Shown: positions 8,768 to 17,239 of the stretch, in pieces | Numbering within the stretch: position 1 is the stretch's first letter | How the letters are laid out: each line of letters begins with the position of its first letter | From: Cyanobium sp. N.Huapi 1H5 | Lineage (GTDB): Bacteria > Cyanobacteriota > Cyanobacteriia > PCC-6307 > Cyanobiaceae | NCBI RefSeq assembly: GCF_024345535.1 | Contig: NZ_JAGQBH010000004.1 | Span: 62,001 to 126,000, forward strand | Direction: 5' to 3' | DNA length: 64,000 nucleotides | Notes under the pieces: model-generated | What the model was told of the DNA's origin: nothing | What the model saw: only the letters and a program-made list of their open reading frames with translations | The model's database searches: none | Made by a program: the position numbers and the translations under genes

Positions 8768-9261
8768 CCCGTCGACCGCCCCGGCTCGCTACCTTGCTGG
8801 CCGCCCTTTGCCTGTTCACTCTCGTGCTGGTCGGCCTTCCCGCCACGGCCCCGGCCGCCACCCCGGCCTCTCTCCCCCGGACCCAGGGGCCGGTGGTCGA
8901 ACACCTCAGGGTCAAGGTGCCCGCCGAAGCCCGGGGCGCCTGGCTGCAGGCGGAGGAGGAGAGCTGGGGACCCTGGCTGCGCCGCCAGGACGGTTTCCTG
9001 GGGCGGGAGCTGCTCTGGGACACCGAACGGGAGGAAGGCCTGCTGCTGATCCGCTGGCGCAGCCGCCGCCAGTGGCTGGCCATCCCGGCCGGCGAGATCG
9101 AGGCGGTGCAGGGCCGCTTCGAGGTCGCGGCCCGACGGGCCCTCTCCCGCGATCCAGGCGGGCAGGAGCTGGCCCGGGCCGCCAACCCCTTTCCCCTGGT
9201 CCACGCCGGCGAACTGGAGTGGGTGGCGCTGACGCCGCCGGTGGAGGAGGAGGGGCGTTGA
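8764..9261 (+). CDS. Secreted protein of the cyanobacterial TIGR03792 type
   Basis: The 165-residue product has a clear signal peptide ([22 protein letters not shown]). It is followed by an approximately 110-residue domain with [35 protein letters not shown] and [15 protein letters not shown], the pattern of a cyanobacterial family I recall as TIGR03792, which resembles antibiotic-biosynthesis-monooxygenase-like ferredoxin folds. No function is known to me. The GTG start overlaps the ispF stop, and its stop overlaps the larB TTG start (TTGA at 9258-9261), so the three genes are probably coupled. Confidence 0.75.
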   Translation: MTRRPPRLATLLAALCLFTLVLVGLPATAPAATPASLPRTQGPVVEHLRVKVPAEARGAWLQAEEESWGPWLRRQDGFLGRELLWDTEREEGLLLIRWRSRRQWLAIPAGEIEAVQGRFEVAARRALSRDPGGQELARAANPFPLVHAGELEWVALTPPVEEEGR

Positions 9262-9959
9262 GCGAGGACGCCCGGCTCGACCTGGGCCGCCGCGGGCGGA
9301 TCGGCATGGTGGAGGCGGTCTGGGGCGAGCACAAGAGCGTCGAGCAGATCGCCGCCGTGATGCTGGAGATGCGCCGGGCCGGGGAGCTGGCCCTGGTGAC
9401 CCGCGTGTCGGCGGAGAAGGCCGCGGCGGTGGAGCGGCGGCTCCAGCTCCAGGAGCGCTTGGGGGCCCTCGGGGACGGTGAAGCAGCCCCCGTCCACCAT
9501 CCCCTGGCCCGTTGCCTCACTTGGCCCGCGCCGCCGCTGGCCGATCCGTCCATCGGGCGGGTGGCGGTGCTCGGCGGCGGCAGCAGCGACCTCACGGTGG
9601 CGGCCGAGGCGCGCCTCGCCCTGGCCTGCCACGGGGTGGCCAGCGACCTGGTGCTCGACGTGGGCGTGGCCGGGCTGCACCGGCTCCTGGGGCAGCTGGA
9701 GGGCCTGCGCCAGGCCCGGGTGCTGATCGCCTGCGCCGGCATGGAGGGGGCCCTGCCCACGGTGCTGGCCGGCCTGCTCCCCCAGCCGGTGATCGGGGTG
9801 CCGGTGGCGGTGGGCTACGGGGTGAGCGCCGGCGGCCAGGCCGCCCTGATGGGCATGCTGGCCAGCTGCGCCCCCGGGCTCACCGTGGTGAACATCGACA
9901 ACGGCTACGGGGCCGCCATGGCCGCCCTGCGGATCCTGCAGCTGGACCGGGCCGGCTGA
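9258..9959 (+). CDS. larB: LarB-type nickel-pincer cofactor carboxylase
   Basis: LarB carboxylates and hydrolyses nicotinic acid adenine dinucleotide to the pyridinium biscarboxylate precursor of the nickel-pincer nucleotide of lactate racemase; older annotations call it a PurE-like carboxylase. The 233-residue product has LDLGRRGRIGMVEAVWGEHKS near its start and the PurE-like core VAVLGGGSSD, IACAGMEGALPTVLAGL and GVPVAVGYGVSAGG. The TTG start at 9258 is favoured over ATG 9306 because it keeps the conserved LD-x-x-R start and overlaps the previous stop as TTGA. No larC, larE or larA is in the window, so the cofactor pathway cannot be confirmed here. Confidence 0.85.
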   Translation: MSEDARLDLGRRGRIGMVEAVWGEHKSVEQIAAVMLEMRRAGELALVTRVSAEKAAAVERRLQLQERLGALGDGEAAPVHHPLARCLTWPAPPLADPSIGRVAVLGGGSSDLTVAAEARLALACHGVASDLVLDVGVAGLHRLLGQLEGLRQARVLIACAGMEGALPTVLAGLLPQPVIGVPVAVGYGVSAGGQAALMGMLASCAPGLTVVNIDNGYGAAMAALRILQLDRAG

Positions 9960-10118
9960 TCAGCCGCCCGGACGCAGGGGACCCGCCGGAGGCGCTTCCA
10001 GCTCCAGCACGGTCTGGAGCCAGAGGGCCAGGGGGCGCGGCAGCCGGCCCTGCTCATAACGCTCGATGGCCTCGAGAAGCACCGGGGAGTTGATCCAGCT
10101 GATCCGATGGGGAGGCAC
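9960..10118 (-). CDS. Candidate 52-residue small protein convergent with larB
   Basis: A short minus-strand frame from GTG at 10118 to TGA at 9960-9962 encodes about 52 residues. It includes HRISWINSPVLLEAIERYE and LPRPLALWLQTVLELEAPP. The periodic Leu/Ile/Glu pattern looks like two amphipathic helices, unlike the Arg/Ser/Pro-rich shadow frames around it. Its stop directly abuts the larB stop (9957-9959). The frame is open further upstream, so the start could be earlier. No family is recognised. It is supported only by composition and position. Confidence 0.4.
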   Translation of the reverse strand: MPPHRISWINSPVLLEAIERYEQGRLPRPLALWLQTVLELEAPPAGPLRPGG

Positions 10119-10181
10119 CGGTGCCTGCGGCTTCTGCCGAGCAGTGTGGGGGACGGCAGGCCACGCCGCAAGGGCGCGGGC

Positions 10182-11141
10182 TCAGAGATGCTGGAGGTCG
10201 GGGTAGGCCGTGATCACCTGCTCGGTGGTGAGCACCTCACCGGCCCCTTCCGGCTGCCAGATCACCTCGATGGCCAGCAGATCGTCCGCGCCGACCGCAC
10301 CCAGCTTCTGGAGCGAATCGCGCAGGTCGTCGGCGGTGCCGGCCCCCTTGATCATCAGGTTGCGGCGGCTGGCCACCAGCAGGGTGACGACGATGAAATC
10401 GCTGGCCGCGTCGCTGGCCCCGGGGGCCACGGGGGCGGGCTCACTGAAGCGGCGCCCGGCCACGTTGGCGGTGAGCTCCCGCTCCAGCTTGCTGCGCTCC
10501 TGCATGGAGAGCCGGTTGAAAGTGGATTCGGCGCTGGCGAAGGGCACCTGGCCCACCTCGCCGCTGGCGTACACCCAGAGATCGGGATGGCGCAGCAGGG
10601 ATAGGCTGGTTTCCTGGAGAACGCGCTGCAGGCCGCTGCTGCTGGAGGTGTCCGAGGAACCGGCCAGTCGCCGCAGATCGTCCTGGAGATCGCGGGCGGA
10701 GGCCAGCAGACCCACCTGGACCTGGGCGATCGAGACCGGCCCGTCCGGGCGCGGCCTGTAGGCCAGGTCGGAGCCGGAACCCGCCAGGGCCGGACCGCCG
10801 CCGCCGCCGCGCAGGGCGTTGACCACCACGCCGGCCACGGCCATCAGGATCAGGAAACCGAACAGGCCGCCGCCGCCGAAACCGAAGATCGGCACGATGA
10901 AGGGGAAGCCGATGCCGCCGCCCCGGTAGCCGCCGCCCCGGTAGCCGCCGCCGCCGAAGCTGCCGCCCCCGTAGCCACCGCCGTAGCTGCGGGGCATGGA
11001 GGGCGCCGAGCGGAAGCTGCCACCACCGATGCGACCGCCGCTGGCGGCCTGGGCCGGCGGCGGGGAGGCGATCACCAGGCCGGCCACCAGCATGGGCACG
11101 ACCATCAGACCGGCCAGGCGCCGGAACAAGCGGGAACCCAT
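10182..11141 (-). CDS. DUF1517 family membrane protein (FLAP1-like)
   Basis: The 319-residue product has a signal peptide (VPMLVAGLVIASPPPAQAAS), then a Gly/Tyr/Arg-rich segment (about 35-80) with repeated GGGYRGGG units. One membrane segment follows (about 83-107), then a soluble C-terminal domain with IAQVQVGLLASARDLQDDLR and LMIKGAGTADDLRDSL. This matches DUF1517, whose plant relative FLAP1 affects thylakoid pH and photoprotection under fluctuating light. A thylakoid or plasma-membrane location is inferred. The gene lies downstream of thiS on the same strand with no tight coupling. Confidence 0.85.
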   Translation of the reverse strand: MGSRLFRRLAGLMVVPMLVAGLVIASPPPAQAASGGRIGGGSFRSAPSMPRSYGGGYGGGSFGGGGYRGGGYRGGGIGFPFIVPIFGFGGGGLFGFLILMAVAGVVVNALRGGGGGPALAGSGSDLAYRPRPDGPVSIAQVQVGLLASARDLQDDLRRLAGSSDTSSSSGLQRVLQETSLSLLRHPDLWVYASGEVGQVPFASAESTFNRLSMQERSKLERELTANVAGRRFSEPAPVAPGASDAASDFIVVTLLVASRRNLMIKGAGTADDLRDSLQKLGAVGADDLLAIEVIWQPEGAGEVLTTEQVITAYPDLQHL

Positions 11142-11168
11142 GGGGTACGACGTTGCGATGGAAGGAAT

Positions 11169-11408
11169 CTAGGAACCGCCCCCCACGATGGTGACCACTT
11201 CCAGCACATCGGATTCCACCACAGCCTGGGCGGGCCAGCGATCCCTGGGCAGGATCTCACCGTTGAACTCCACCACCACCAGGCGCGGCTGATAGCCGAG
11301 GGCCACGAGCACGGCATCGAGACACAGACCCGCCGGGCAGCGGCGCGCTTCCCCATTGACCCGCAGCAGCAGGTCTCCCGTCCTGCCATCTGTCATGCCA
11401 CCCGTCAT
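11169..11408 (-). CDS. thiS: Sulfur carrier protein ThiS
   Basis: Small ubiquitin-like sulfur carrier for thiazole synthesis in thiamine biosynthesis. The 79-residue product has LLLRVNGEARRCPAG, LVVVEFNGEILPRDRW and DVLEVVTIVGGGS. The active C-terminus of ThiS is normally Gly-Gly; here the reading ends GGG followed by one Ser before TAG at 11169-11171. Start ATG 11408 overlaps the thiE stop as ATGA (11405-11408), which supports it over ATG 11396. It is the promoter-distal gene after thiE. Confidence 0.9.
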   Translation of the reverse strand: MTGGMTDGRTGDLLLRVNGEARRCPAGLCLDAVLVALGYQPRLVVVEFNGEILPRDRWPAQAVVESDVLEVVTIVGGGS

Positions 11409-12520
11409 GCCTCAGCCTCCAGCCCCGCCAGCAGGGTGGCGACCGCGGCGCCGGGGTCGGCGGCGGCCGTGATGGCCCGCACCACCGCCACCCGATCCGC
11501 CCCGGCGCGGCGCACGGCGGCCAGGTTGCCCGGATCGATGCCGCCGATGGCGAAGAAGGGCAGGGGGCATTCCGCCGCCGCCTGGGTCACGTAGGCCAGC
11601 CCCACCGGCTCGCGGCCGGGCTTGGTGGGCGTGGCGTTGACGGGCCCCACCCCCACGTAGTCGCAGCCATCGGCGATGGCCTGGCGCAGGTCCTCGAGCC
11701 GGTGGGTGCTGCGGCCGATCAGCCGGTCAGGCCCCAGCAGGCGGCGGGCCACCGACGGCGGCAGGTCGCCCTGGCCGAGGTGAACGCCGTCGGCCCCCAC
11801 CGCCAGGGCCAGATCGATGCGGTCGTTGATCAGGAACAGGGCGCCATGGCGGTGGCAGAGCTGGCGCAGGGCGCTGGCCTGCTCGAAGCGACGCCGGTCA
11901 TCCAGGGGGGCGTCGGGTTTGGCGCGGTACTGCACCAGCCGCAGCCCCGCCGCCAGGGCGGCGGCCACCACGGCCTCCAGGCCGTCCACCGGACTGGTCA
12001 CCAGGTACAGATGGCAGCGGCGCAGCAGGGCCCGGCGCCCGTCGCCGTCACGGCCGGCCTGGAGCAGATCCACCTCCACGTCGTAGAGGGCGTAGCGGAT
12101 CGACGCCGCCTCGGCCGCCAGTTCCGGGTCCTCGAGCCGGCCGAACTCCTCCAGCACCCGCAGCGCCTCCTGCACCCGTCCGGCATTGGCGGCCAGGACA
12201 CTGGCACCGTCCTGCCGTTCGGCCTGGGCCGGATGGGTCAGGCCGGCGGCCGGGTCGCTGGCGGTGTGCCGGGCCAGCTTGTAGGAGGTCCGGTGCAGCC
12301 GCCCCAGGCGCTGGCGCAGGTCCTTGGTGCGGGCCACCAGGTCGGGTCGGTCGAGGGCGAAGCGGGCCCAGTCCTCCAGCACCCGCAGCCCCTCCCGGGC
12401 CCGGTCGAGGTTGGCATCGAGCAGCCGGTCGATGGCGGCACGCTCGCTGGCGGCACGGTGGGTGGAACCACGCTCACGGCCGGGCAATGGCGGCGACGGG
12501 ACTGGAGGCTGGGGCGTCAC
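11405..12520 (-). CDS. thiE: Thiamine-phosphate synthase with N-terminal ThiD2-type domain
   Basis: The C-terminal half (about 160-371) is ThiE, which joins HMP-PP and thiazole phosphate into thiamine phosphate. It has NDRIDLALAVGADGVHLGQ, GRSTH, VGPVNATPTKPG and FFAIGGID. The N-terminal part (about 25-150) has DRLLDANLDRAREGLRVLED, TASDPAAGLTHPAQAERQD and NAGRVQEALRVLEEFGR. I recognise this as the ThiD2-type domain often fused to ThiE and proposed as an alternative HMP-P kinase. GTG at 12520 is chosen; TTG 12487 is an alternative. The stop overlaps thiS (ATGA). No TPP riboswitch motif was recognised in the 127-base gap upstream. Confidence 0.92.
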   Translation of the reverse strand: MTPQPPVPSPPLPGRERGSTHRAASERAAIDRLLDANLDRAREGLRVLEDWARFALDRPDLVARTKDLRQRLGRLHRTSYKLARHTASDPAAGLTHPAQAERQDGASVLAANAGRVQEALRVLEEFGRLEDPELAAEAASIRYALYDVEVDLLQAGRDGDGRRALLRRCHLYLVTSPVDGLEAVVAAALAAGLRLVQYRAKPDAPLDDRRRFEQASALRQLCHRHGALFLINDRIDLALAVGADGVHLGQGDLPPSVARRLLGPDRLIGRSTHRLEDLRQAIADGCDYVGVGPVNATPTKPGREPVGLAYVTQAAAECPLPFFAIGGIDPGNLAAVRRAGADRVAVVRAITAAADPGAAVATLLAGLEAEA

Positions 12521-12647
12521 CGGACCGGGGCGGGTGAGGCCTCCAGGGTATGGGAGGGCTTCTTCGGGCGGGAGGAGAGACGGCGGCGGGAGCTCGGGCC
12601 ATGGGCGGCAGAAGCCCGTACCGCCGGACGGAGCTGATGTCCTGCCC

Positions 12648-13637
12648 CTAGGTGGAAGCCTCCCCAGGGGGTCCGAGTGTCCGGCAGAGCTCCCCGGCCC
12701 GATCGGCATCCAGCCGGATCTGCTCGCTGAGGGCCTCGAGGCTGGCGAACGCCTGCTGGCGCCGCAGCAGCCGCAGGGGCTGCACGGTCAGATGGGCCCC
12801 CACCAGCTCCAGCCGGCGCTCCAGCAGGTGCACCTCCACCGCCGATGGGGCCAGGGGATCGACGGTGGGCTGGGGGCCCAGGTTCATCACCGCCGCCATC
12901 GGTCCCTCGCCGCCGTCGCGCCAGGCCAGGGCCGCATAGACCCCTTCCAGCGGCAGGAACTTGCGGCCGTCCACCGCCAGGTTGGCGGTGGGCCAGCCCA
13001 GCTGGCGCCCCAGGCCCCGACCGCTCACCACCTGGCCGCTGAAGCGGTAGGGACGCTCCAGCAGCCGCGCCGCCTCGTCGATGTCGCCGGCCGCCAGGGC
13101 CCGCCGGATGCGGCTGCTGCTCACCCGCTCGGCCCCATCCCACAGCATCGGCACCACCTGCACGTCGATGCCGAAGCTGGCGCCGATGCGGGCCAGGTCG
13201 TCCACGTCCCCGCGCCGATCGACGCCGAAGCGGAAGTTGGTGCCCACCGCGATCCTGCGGGCCTGGAGCCGTTCGGCCAGCACCTGGCGCACGAAGGGCT
13301 CCGGGGTCAGCGCCGCCAGCTCGCGGGTGAAGGGCACCAGCACCAGCTGCTCGATGCCAAGGGGTTCAAGCAGTTCCAGCTTCTCCTCCGGGAGATCGAG
13401 CCGCAGCCGCGTCTCGCCGTGGAGCACCTCGCGGGGATGGGGCCAGAAGCTGACCACCGTGGGCACAGCCGGCTCCTGGCCGGCGGCCATGGGCGCGGTG
13501 ACGGCGGCGATCACGCTCCGGTGACCCCGATGCAGGCCATCAAAGCTGCCCAGGGCGACGGCGGTGGGGCGCAGAGCGCTGGAGGGGTCGTGAAGCGGGA
13601 TCAACGGCCTCGGCCCTCGCCGGCTGGATCCTCCCAT
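12648..13637 (-). CDS. ribF: Bifunctional riboflavin kinase / FAD synthetase
   Basis: Makes FMN from riboflavin and FAD from FMN. The 329-residue product has the N-terminal nucleotidyltransferase motif GSFDGLHRGHRSVI and the VSSSRIRRAL segment. The C-terminal flavokinase domain has GRGLGRQLGWPTANL, PLEGVYAAL and MNLGPQPTVDP, with a final domain containing LRRQQAFASLEALSEQI. ATG 13637 (MGGSSRRGPRPL) is chosen; the frame continues upstream but overlaps the divergent DUF3611 gene. Divergent starts are 30 bases apart. Confidence 0.95.
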   Translation of the reverse strand: MGGSSRRGPRPLIPLHDPSSALRPTAVALGSFDGLHRGHRSVIAAVTAPMAAGQEPAVPTVVSFWPHPREVLHGETRLRLDLPEEKLELLEPLGIEQLVLVPFTRELAALTPEPFVRQVLAERLQARRIAVGTNFRFGVDRRGDVDDLARIGASFGIDVQVVPMLWDGAERVSSSRIRRALAAGDIDEAARLLERPYRFSGQVVSGRGLGRQLGWPTANLAVDGRKFLPLEGVYAALAWRDGGEGPMAAVMNLGPQPTVDPLAPSAVEVHLLERRLELVGAHLTVQPLRLLRRQQAFASLEALSEQIRLDADRAGELCRTLGPPGEAST

Positions 13638-13667
13638 GCCAAGTTTGGGGCCTTCGCCCTTCTCCCC

Positions 13668-14249
13668 ATGGTCGACACGCTGGATCTGCAGCGCATGGCC
13701 GATGCCCTGCGCCGCACGGGCTGGGTGCGCTTCTGGATCCAGCTGGCCCTCGGGGTGGTGGTGGTGGTGGTGCTGCTGTTCAACAACATCGGCGGCCGCC
13801 TGGCGGCCAACTCCTCCCGCGCCCTGGGGCTGGGCCCCGGCCTTTCCCTCACCACCCTCTCGTTCCTGGTTCTGCTCTGGAGTCTGTGGCAATCCTGGCT
13901 GGTGGTGCGCTGCGGCCGTGCCCTGGCCAGCCCGGTGCGGCCCAGCCGGGGGGAGACCTCCCGCCTGGTGAAGCGGGGCCTGGTGGCCGATGTGGCCGGT
14001 CTGACCCTGGCCTCCGTGGGCTACCAGGCCCTGGCCGGCAGCCTGTTCGTGCAGGCCTCCCAGCAGGTGCCCGGCTTCCTCGGGGCCCAGCTGCCGGCGA
14101 CGCCGGGCAGCGGCGGCCGGGTGGTGGGGCTGCCGATCACCTCGATCGAGATGCTCTCGGTGCTGAGCAACACCCAGGTGCTGTTCGCCCACGTGCTTGC
14201 CCTGATCATCAGCCTCTGGCTGCTGCAACGGATCTACCGCAGGAGCTGA
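13668..14249 (+). CDS. DUF3611 family integral membrane protein
   Basis: The 193-residue protein has four predicted membrane segments: [17 protein letters not shown] (about 22-40), [20 protein letters not shown] (about 62-82), a segment near 108-125 and [12 protein letters not shown] near 175-188. The loop [21 protein letters not shown] precedes the last segment. I recall this pattern as DUF3611, found in cyanobacteria and plastids, without known function. The last 16 bases overlap the convergent surE 3' end (14234-14249). Confidence 0.8.
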   Translation: MVDTLDLQRMADALRRTGWVRFWIQLALGVVVVVVLLFNNIGGRLAANSSRALGLGPGLSLTTLSFLVLLWSLWQSWLVVRCGRALASPVRPSRGETSRLVKRGLVADVAGLTLASVGYQALAGSLFVQASQQVPGFLGAQLPATPGSGGRVVGLPITSIEMLSVLSNTQVLFAHVLALIISLWLLQRIYRRS

Positions 14250-15052
14250 TCCCGGCGCCCCAGCGCCTCCACCGACGGCAACGACGCCACGGGACCGCGC
14301 CAGAACAGCTCCGGCTGCAGCGGCGTCAGGGACGGTCCGCCCTGCTGCACCCAGGCCACATCGGTGGGCCACTCGGCGGGGCCGGCGCCGGTGCCCTCCA
14401 GATCGTCGACCACTTCGCCGGCCAGCCAGTAGTAGGTGCGGCCGCGGGGGTCGTTGCGTTTCTCGAACTGATCGATGTAGCGACGCACGGCCGTGCGGCA
14501 CCAGCGCAGCGGGGCGAGGTCTGCGGCGGGCCGGGGCGGCACGTTGAGATTGAGCAGCAGCCCCTCCGGCCAGCTGGAGGCCAGCATCCGCTCGGCGACT
14601 TCAAGGGCCAGGGCCGCCGCCGCCTCGAAGCGGCGCCAGTGGAAATCGGCGCTGCTCACCGCCAGGGCCGGCAGACCCTCGATCGTGCCCTCCATGGCCG
14701 CCGACACCGTGCCCGAATAGAGCACGTCGGTGCCGAGGTTGGGGCCATGGTTGATGCCGGAGAGCACCAGGTCCGGCGGCTGCTCCAGCAGCCGGAACAG
14801 GGCCAGCTTGACGCAGTCGGAGGGGGTGCCGCTGCAGGCCCAGGCGGTGACCCCGGCGGCGAAGAGCTCATCGGCCCGCTCCGCCCGCAGCGGGGTCTGG
14901 AGCGTGAGGCCATGGCCGGTGGCGGACCGCTCCCGGTCCGGGCAGACCACGGTGACGGTGTGGCCGCGGCCGACGGCCTCGGCCGCCAGGGCCTGGATGC
15001 CATCGGCGAACACCCCGTCGTCGTTGCTGATCAGGATCCGGAGCGGTGCCAT
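14234..15052 (-). CDS. surE: 5'/3'-nucleotidase SurE
   Basis: Metal-dependent nucleoside monophosphate phosphatase linked to stationary-phase survival. The 272-residue product has [19 protein letters not shown], with the metal-binding Asp pair at 11-12. It also has [50 protein letters not shown] and LLLNLNVPP. All family motifs are intact. The 3' end overlaps the convergent DUF3611 gene by 16 bases. It is divergent from pheS across a 74-base gap. Confidence 0.96.
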   Translation of the reverse strand: MAPLRILISNDDGVFADGIQALAAEAVGRGHTVTVVCPDRERSATGHGLTLQTPLRAERADELFAAGVTAWACSGTPSDCVKLALFRLLEQPPDLVLSGINHGPNLGTDVLYSGTVSAAMEGTIEGLPALAVSSADFHWRRFEAAAALALEVAERMLASSWPEGLLLNLNVPPRPAADLAPLRWCRTAVRRYIDQFEKRNDPRGRTYYWLAGEVVDDLEGTGAGPAEWPTDVAWVQQGGPSLTPLQPELFWRGPVASLPSVEALGRRDQLLR

Positions 15053-15126
15053 CGGCCTCGACCGCGTGGACTGCCGGCAAGCTAGACGCTGCTGCCTACA
15101 GTCGCTTCCTTCTCCCGACCCGTGCC

Positions 15127-16134
15127 GTGAGCGCCACCGTCAGCCTGCAGCAGCTCACCGACCAGCTGGAGCGCCTGGAGGCGGAGGCCGCCGCCGCCAT
15201 CGCCGCCGCCGAGGACGCCACGGCCCTCGAGGAGCTGCGGGTGGGCCTGCTGGGCAAGAAGGGACGGCTCTCCGGGGTGCTGGGTGCCATGGGCCGGCTG
15301 CCCGGCGACGAGCGCCCCCTGGTGGGCCAGCGGGCCAACCGCCTCAAGGACCAGGTGCAGGAACTCCTGGGGGCCAGGCTCGAGGCCGTGCGCAGCGCCG
15401 CCATGGCGGAGCGGCTGGAGCGGGAGCGGATCGACGTGACGGCGGGCTGCAGCTACGTGCCGCCGGGCCACCGCCATCCGCTGCAGAGCACGATCGAGGA
15501 GATCGTCGACATCTTCGCCGGCCTCGGCTACCGGGTCTCGGAGGGGCCGGAGATCGAGACCGACCACTACAACTTCACCGCCCTCAACATCCCCGAGCAC
15601 CACCCGGCCCGGGACATGCAGGACACCTTCTATCTGGGGGGCGACCGGCTGCTGCGCACCCACACCTCGCCGGTGCAGATCCGCCACCTCGAAGCCAACC
15701 CCCCGCCGGTGCGGGTGATCGCCCCCGGCCGGGTGTACCGCCGCGATGCGGTGGATGCCACCCACTCGCCGGTGTTCCACCAGGTGGAGGTGCTCGCCCT
15801 CGACGAGGGCCTCGACTTCAGCCACCTGCGCGGCACCGTCACCACCTTCCTGCAGCAGTTCTTCGGTGACCTGCCGGTGCGGTTCCGGGCCAGCTACTTC
15901 CCCTTCACCGAGCCCTCCGCCGAGGTGGACGTGCAGTGGCGGGGCCGCTGGCTGGAGGTGATGGGCTGCGGCATGGTGGATCCGGCGGTGCTGGAGGGCC
16001 TGGGCATCGATCCGGAGCGCTGGAGCGGCTTTGCCGCCGGTCTGGGGGTGGAGAGGTTCTGCATGGTGCGCCACGGCATCGACGACATCCGCCGGCTGTT
16101 CAACAGTGATCTGCGCTTCCTGGAGCAGTTCTGA
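15127..16134 (+). CDS. pheS: Phenylalanyl-tRNA synthetase alpha subunit
   Basis: Catalytic alpha subunit of the class II PheRS heterotetramer. GTG at 15127 ([17 protein letters not shown]) gives 335 residues, the usual length. The N-terminal coiled coil (about 1-85) includes [20 protein letters not shown]. The catalytic domain has [85 protein letters not shown] and [18 protein letters not shown]. Longer in-frame starts add only an Ala/Arg-rich stretch. pheT is not in the window. Confidence 0.97.
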   Translation: MSATVSLQQLTDQLERLEAEAAAAIAAAEDATALEELRVGLLGKKGRLSGVLGAMGRLPGDERPLVGQRANRLKDQVQELLGARLEAVRSAAMAERLERERIDVTAGCSYVPPGHRHPLQSTIEEIVDIFAGLGYRVSEGPEIETDHYNFTALNIPEHHPARDMQDTFYLGGDRLLRTHTSPVQIRHLEANPPPVRVIAPGRVYRRDAVDATHSPVFHQVEVLALDEGLDFSHLRGTVTTFLQQFFGDLPVRFRASYFPFTEPSAEVDVQWRGRWLEVMGCGMVDPAVLEGLGIDPERWSGFAAGLGVERFCMVRHGIDDIRRLFNSDLRFLEQF

Positions 16135-16140
16135 TCGGCG

Positions 16141-17229
16141 ATGTCTGACATCGGCGGTGCACCGTGGTCGACCGCCCCGCAACGGGTGAAATCCCTGGTG
16201 TACGCCGAGAGCCAGCGGTGTCACTACGGCCTGAACAATCCCTGGGAGCAGGAGCTCGGCAGGATCGAGAACTACCTCCGCCCCTTCACGATCCCCCCCC
16301 AGCAGTACCTGGAGGCGACGGGCGCCCATCTCGTCTCCATGGTCGGCATCGTCAAGCCCTGCCGGATCCTGCACGAAACCACCCCGTTTCTTCGGCTGGG
16401 GGGGAGAAGGGCCTGGCGCCTTGCCGCCCGGTCGCACCTGCGGGCCACCGAGACCATCCCTGACACCGTGGTCCCCCTCGTGGACTTTCGGGGCTGGCAT
16501 CGGGGCTACTTCCACTGGTTCCTGGACTTTCTTCCCCGCGTGCTGGTGGCCGAGCACCATCACCAACGGACCGGTGGGGCCGTCCGGCTGCTCGTGCCGG
16601 AACGGCTGAGCGCCTGGCAGGTGGAATCACTGGCCCGACTGGGACACCCTGTCAGCTCCCTCCTCCCCTACAGACCCCACTCCGGCGGCACCAACATCCG
16701 CTGCCACACCCTGCTCGCCGCCGCTTCGCACCGCCATCAGCACGAATCGGAAGCCCCCTTCGATGCGATCTCCCCGATCCATCTCAGGCAACTGGCCGAG
16801 CGACTCGGATCCGCAGAAACCAGTCGGACGGCCGCCGACCTGCCACGCCGGGTGTTCATCAGTCGCCGCGGGGCCGGATCCCGGAGAATCACCAATGAGG
16901 CCGAAGTCGCCAGCCATCTTGAGGGCTACGGCTTTGCAACGATTCAGCTCGAGAAGCTCAGCCTCTCCGAGCAGATCAGGCTGTTCCGCGATGCCACCCA
17001 TGTCATCGGCGTGCATGGTGCGGGCTTCACCAATCTGATGCACGCCAGCAACTGCACCGTACTGGAACTCTTCGCATCGGCGCATGGCATTCGCCCCGAC
17101 TATTTCCAGATCGCCAACATCAAGAATCTGGCGTATCACTTCCACTGTCTGCCCTCCTTGAACGCCTCCCACGACATCCACCTGCCCCATCAGCTGATCG
17201 ACGACTTCCTGGCGATCACCCCCTCCTGA
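16141..17229 (+). CDS. Glycosyltransferase family 61 protein (DUF563)
   Basis: Probable sugar transferase acting on a surface or secreted glycan. The 362-residue product has FRGWHRGYFHWFLDFLPRVL near residue 120, RRVFISRRGAGSRRITNEAEV near 235 and IGVHGAGFTNLMHASNCTVLELF near 290, the GT61 signature. No signal peptide or membrane segment is visible. ATG is six bases after the pheS stop. It is convergent (10-base gap) with a sulfotransferase. The stretch 16141-18106 looks richer in A/T and less codon-biased than its flanks, suggesting acquisition. Donor sugar and acceptor are unknown. Confidence 0.85.
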   Translation: MSDIGGAPWSTAPQRVKSLVYAESQRCHYGLNNPWEQELGRIENYLRPFTIPPQQYLEATGAHLVSMVGIVKPCRILHETTPFLRLGGRRAWRLAARSHLRATETIPDTVVPLVDFRGWHRGYFHWFLDFLPRVLVAEHHHQRTGGAVRLLVPERLSAWQVESLARLGHPVSSLLPYRPHSGGTNIRCHTLLAAASHRHQHESEAPFDAISPIHLRQLAERLGSAETSRTAADLPRRVFISRRGAGSRRITNEAEVASHLEGYGFATIQLEKLSLSEQIRLFRDATHVIGVHGAGFTNLMHASNCTVLELFASAHGIRPDYFQIANIKNLAYHFHCLPSLNASHDIHLPHQLIDDFLAITPS

Positions 17230-17239
17230 TTCAGACCCC

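Noticed and set aside
10900-11000. Repeated Gly-rich codons as a possible tandem-repeat array
   Set aside because: They encode the Gly/Tyr/Arg-rich segment expected in DUF1517 proteins; the repeats are short and inside the coding frame.
12521-12647. Possible TPP riboswitch upstream of the thiE-thiS pair
   Set aside because: The gap contains no CUGAGA-type THI-box core on the minus strand and no clear P1 pairing; it reads as plain GC-rich spacer.
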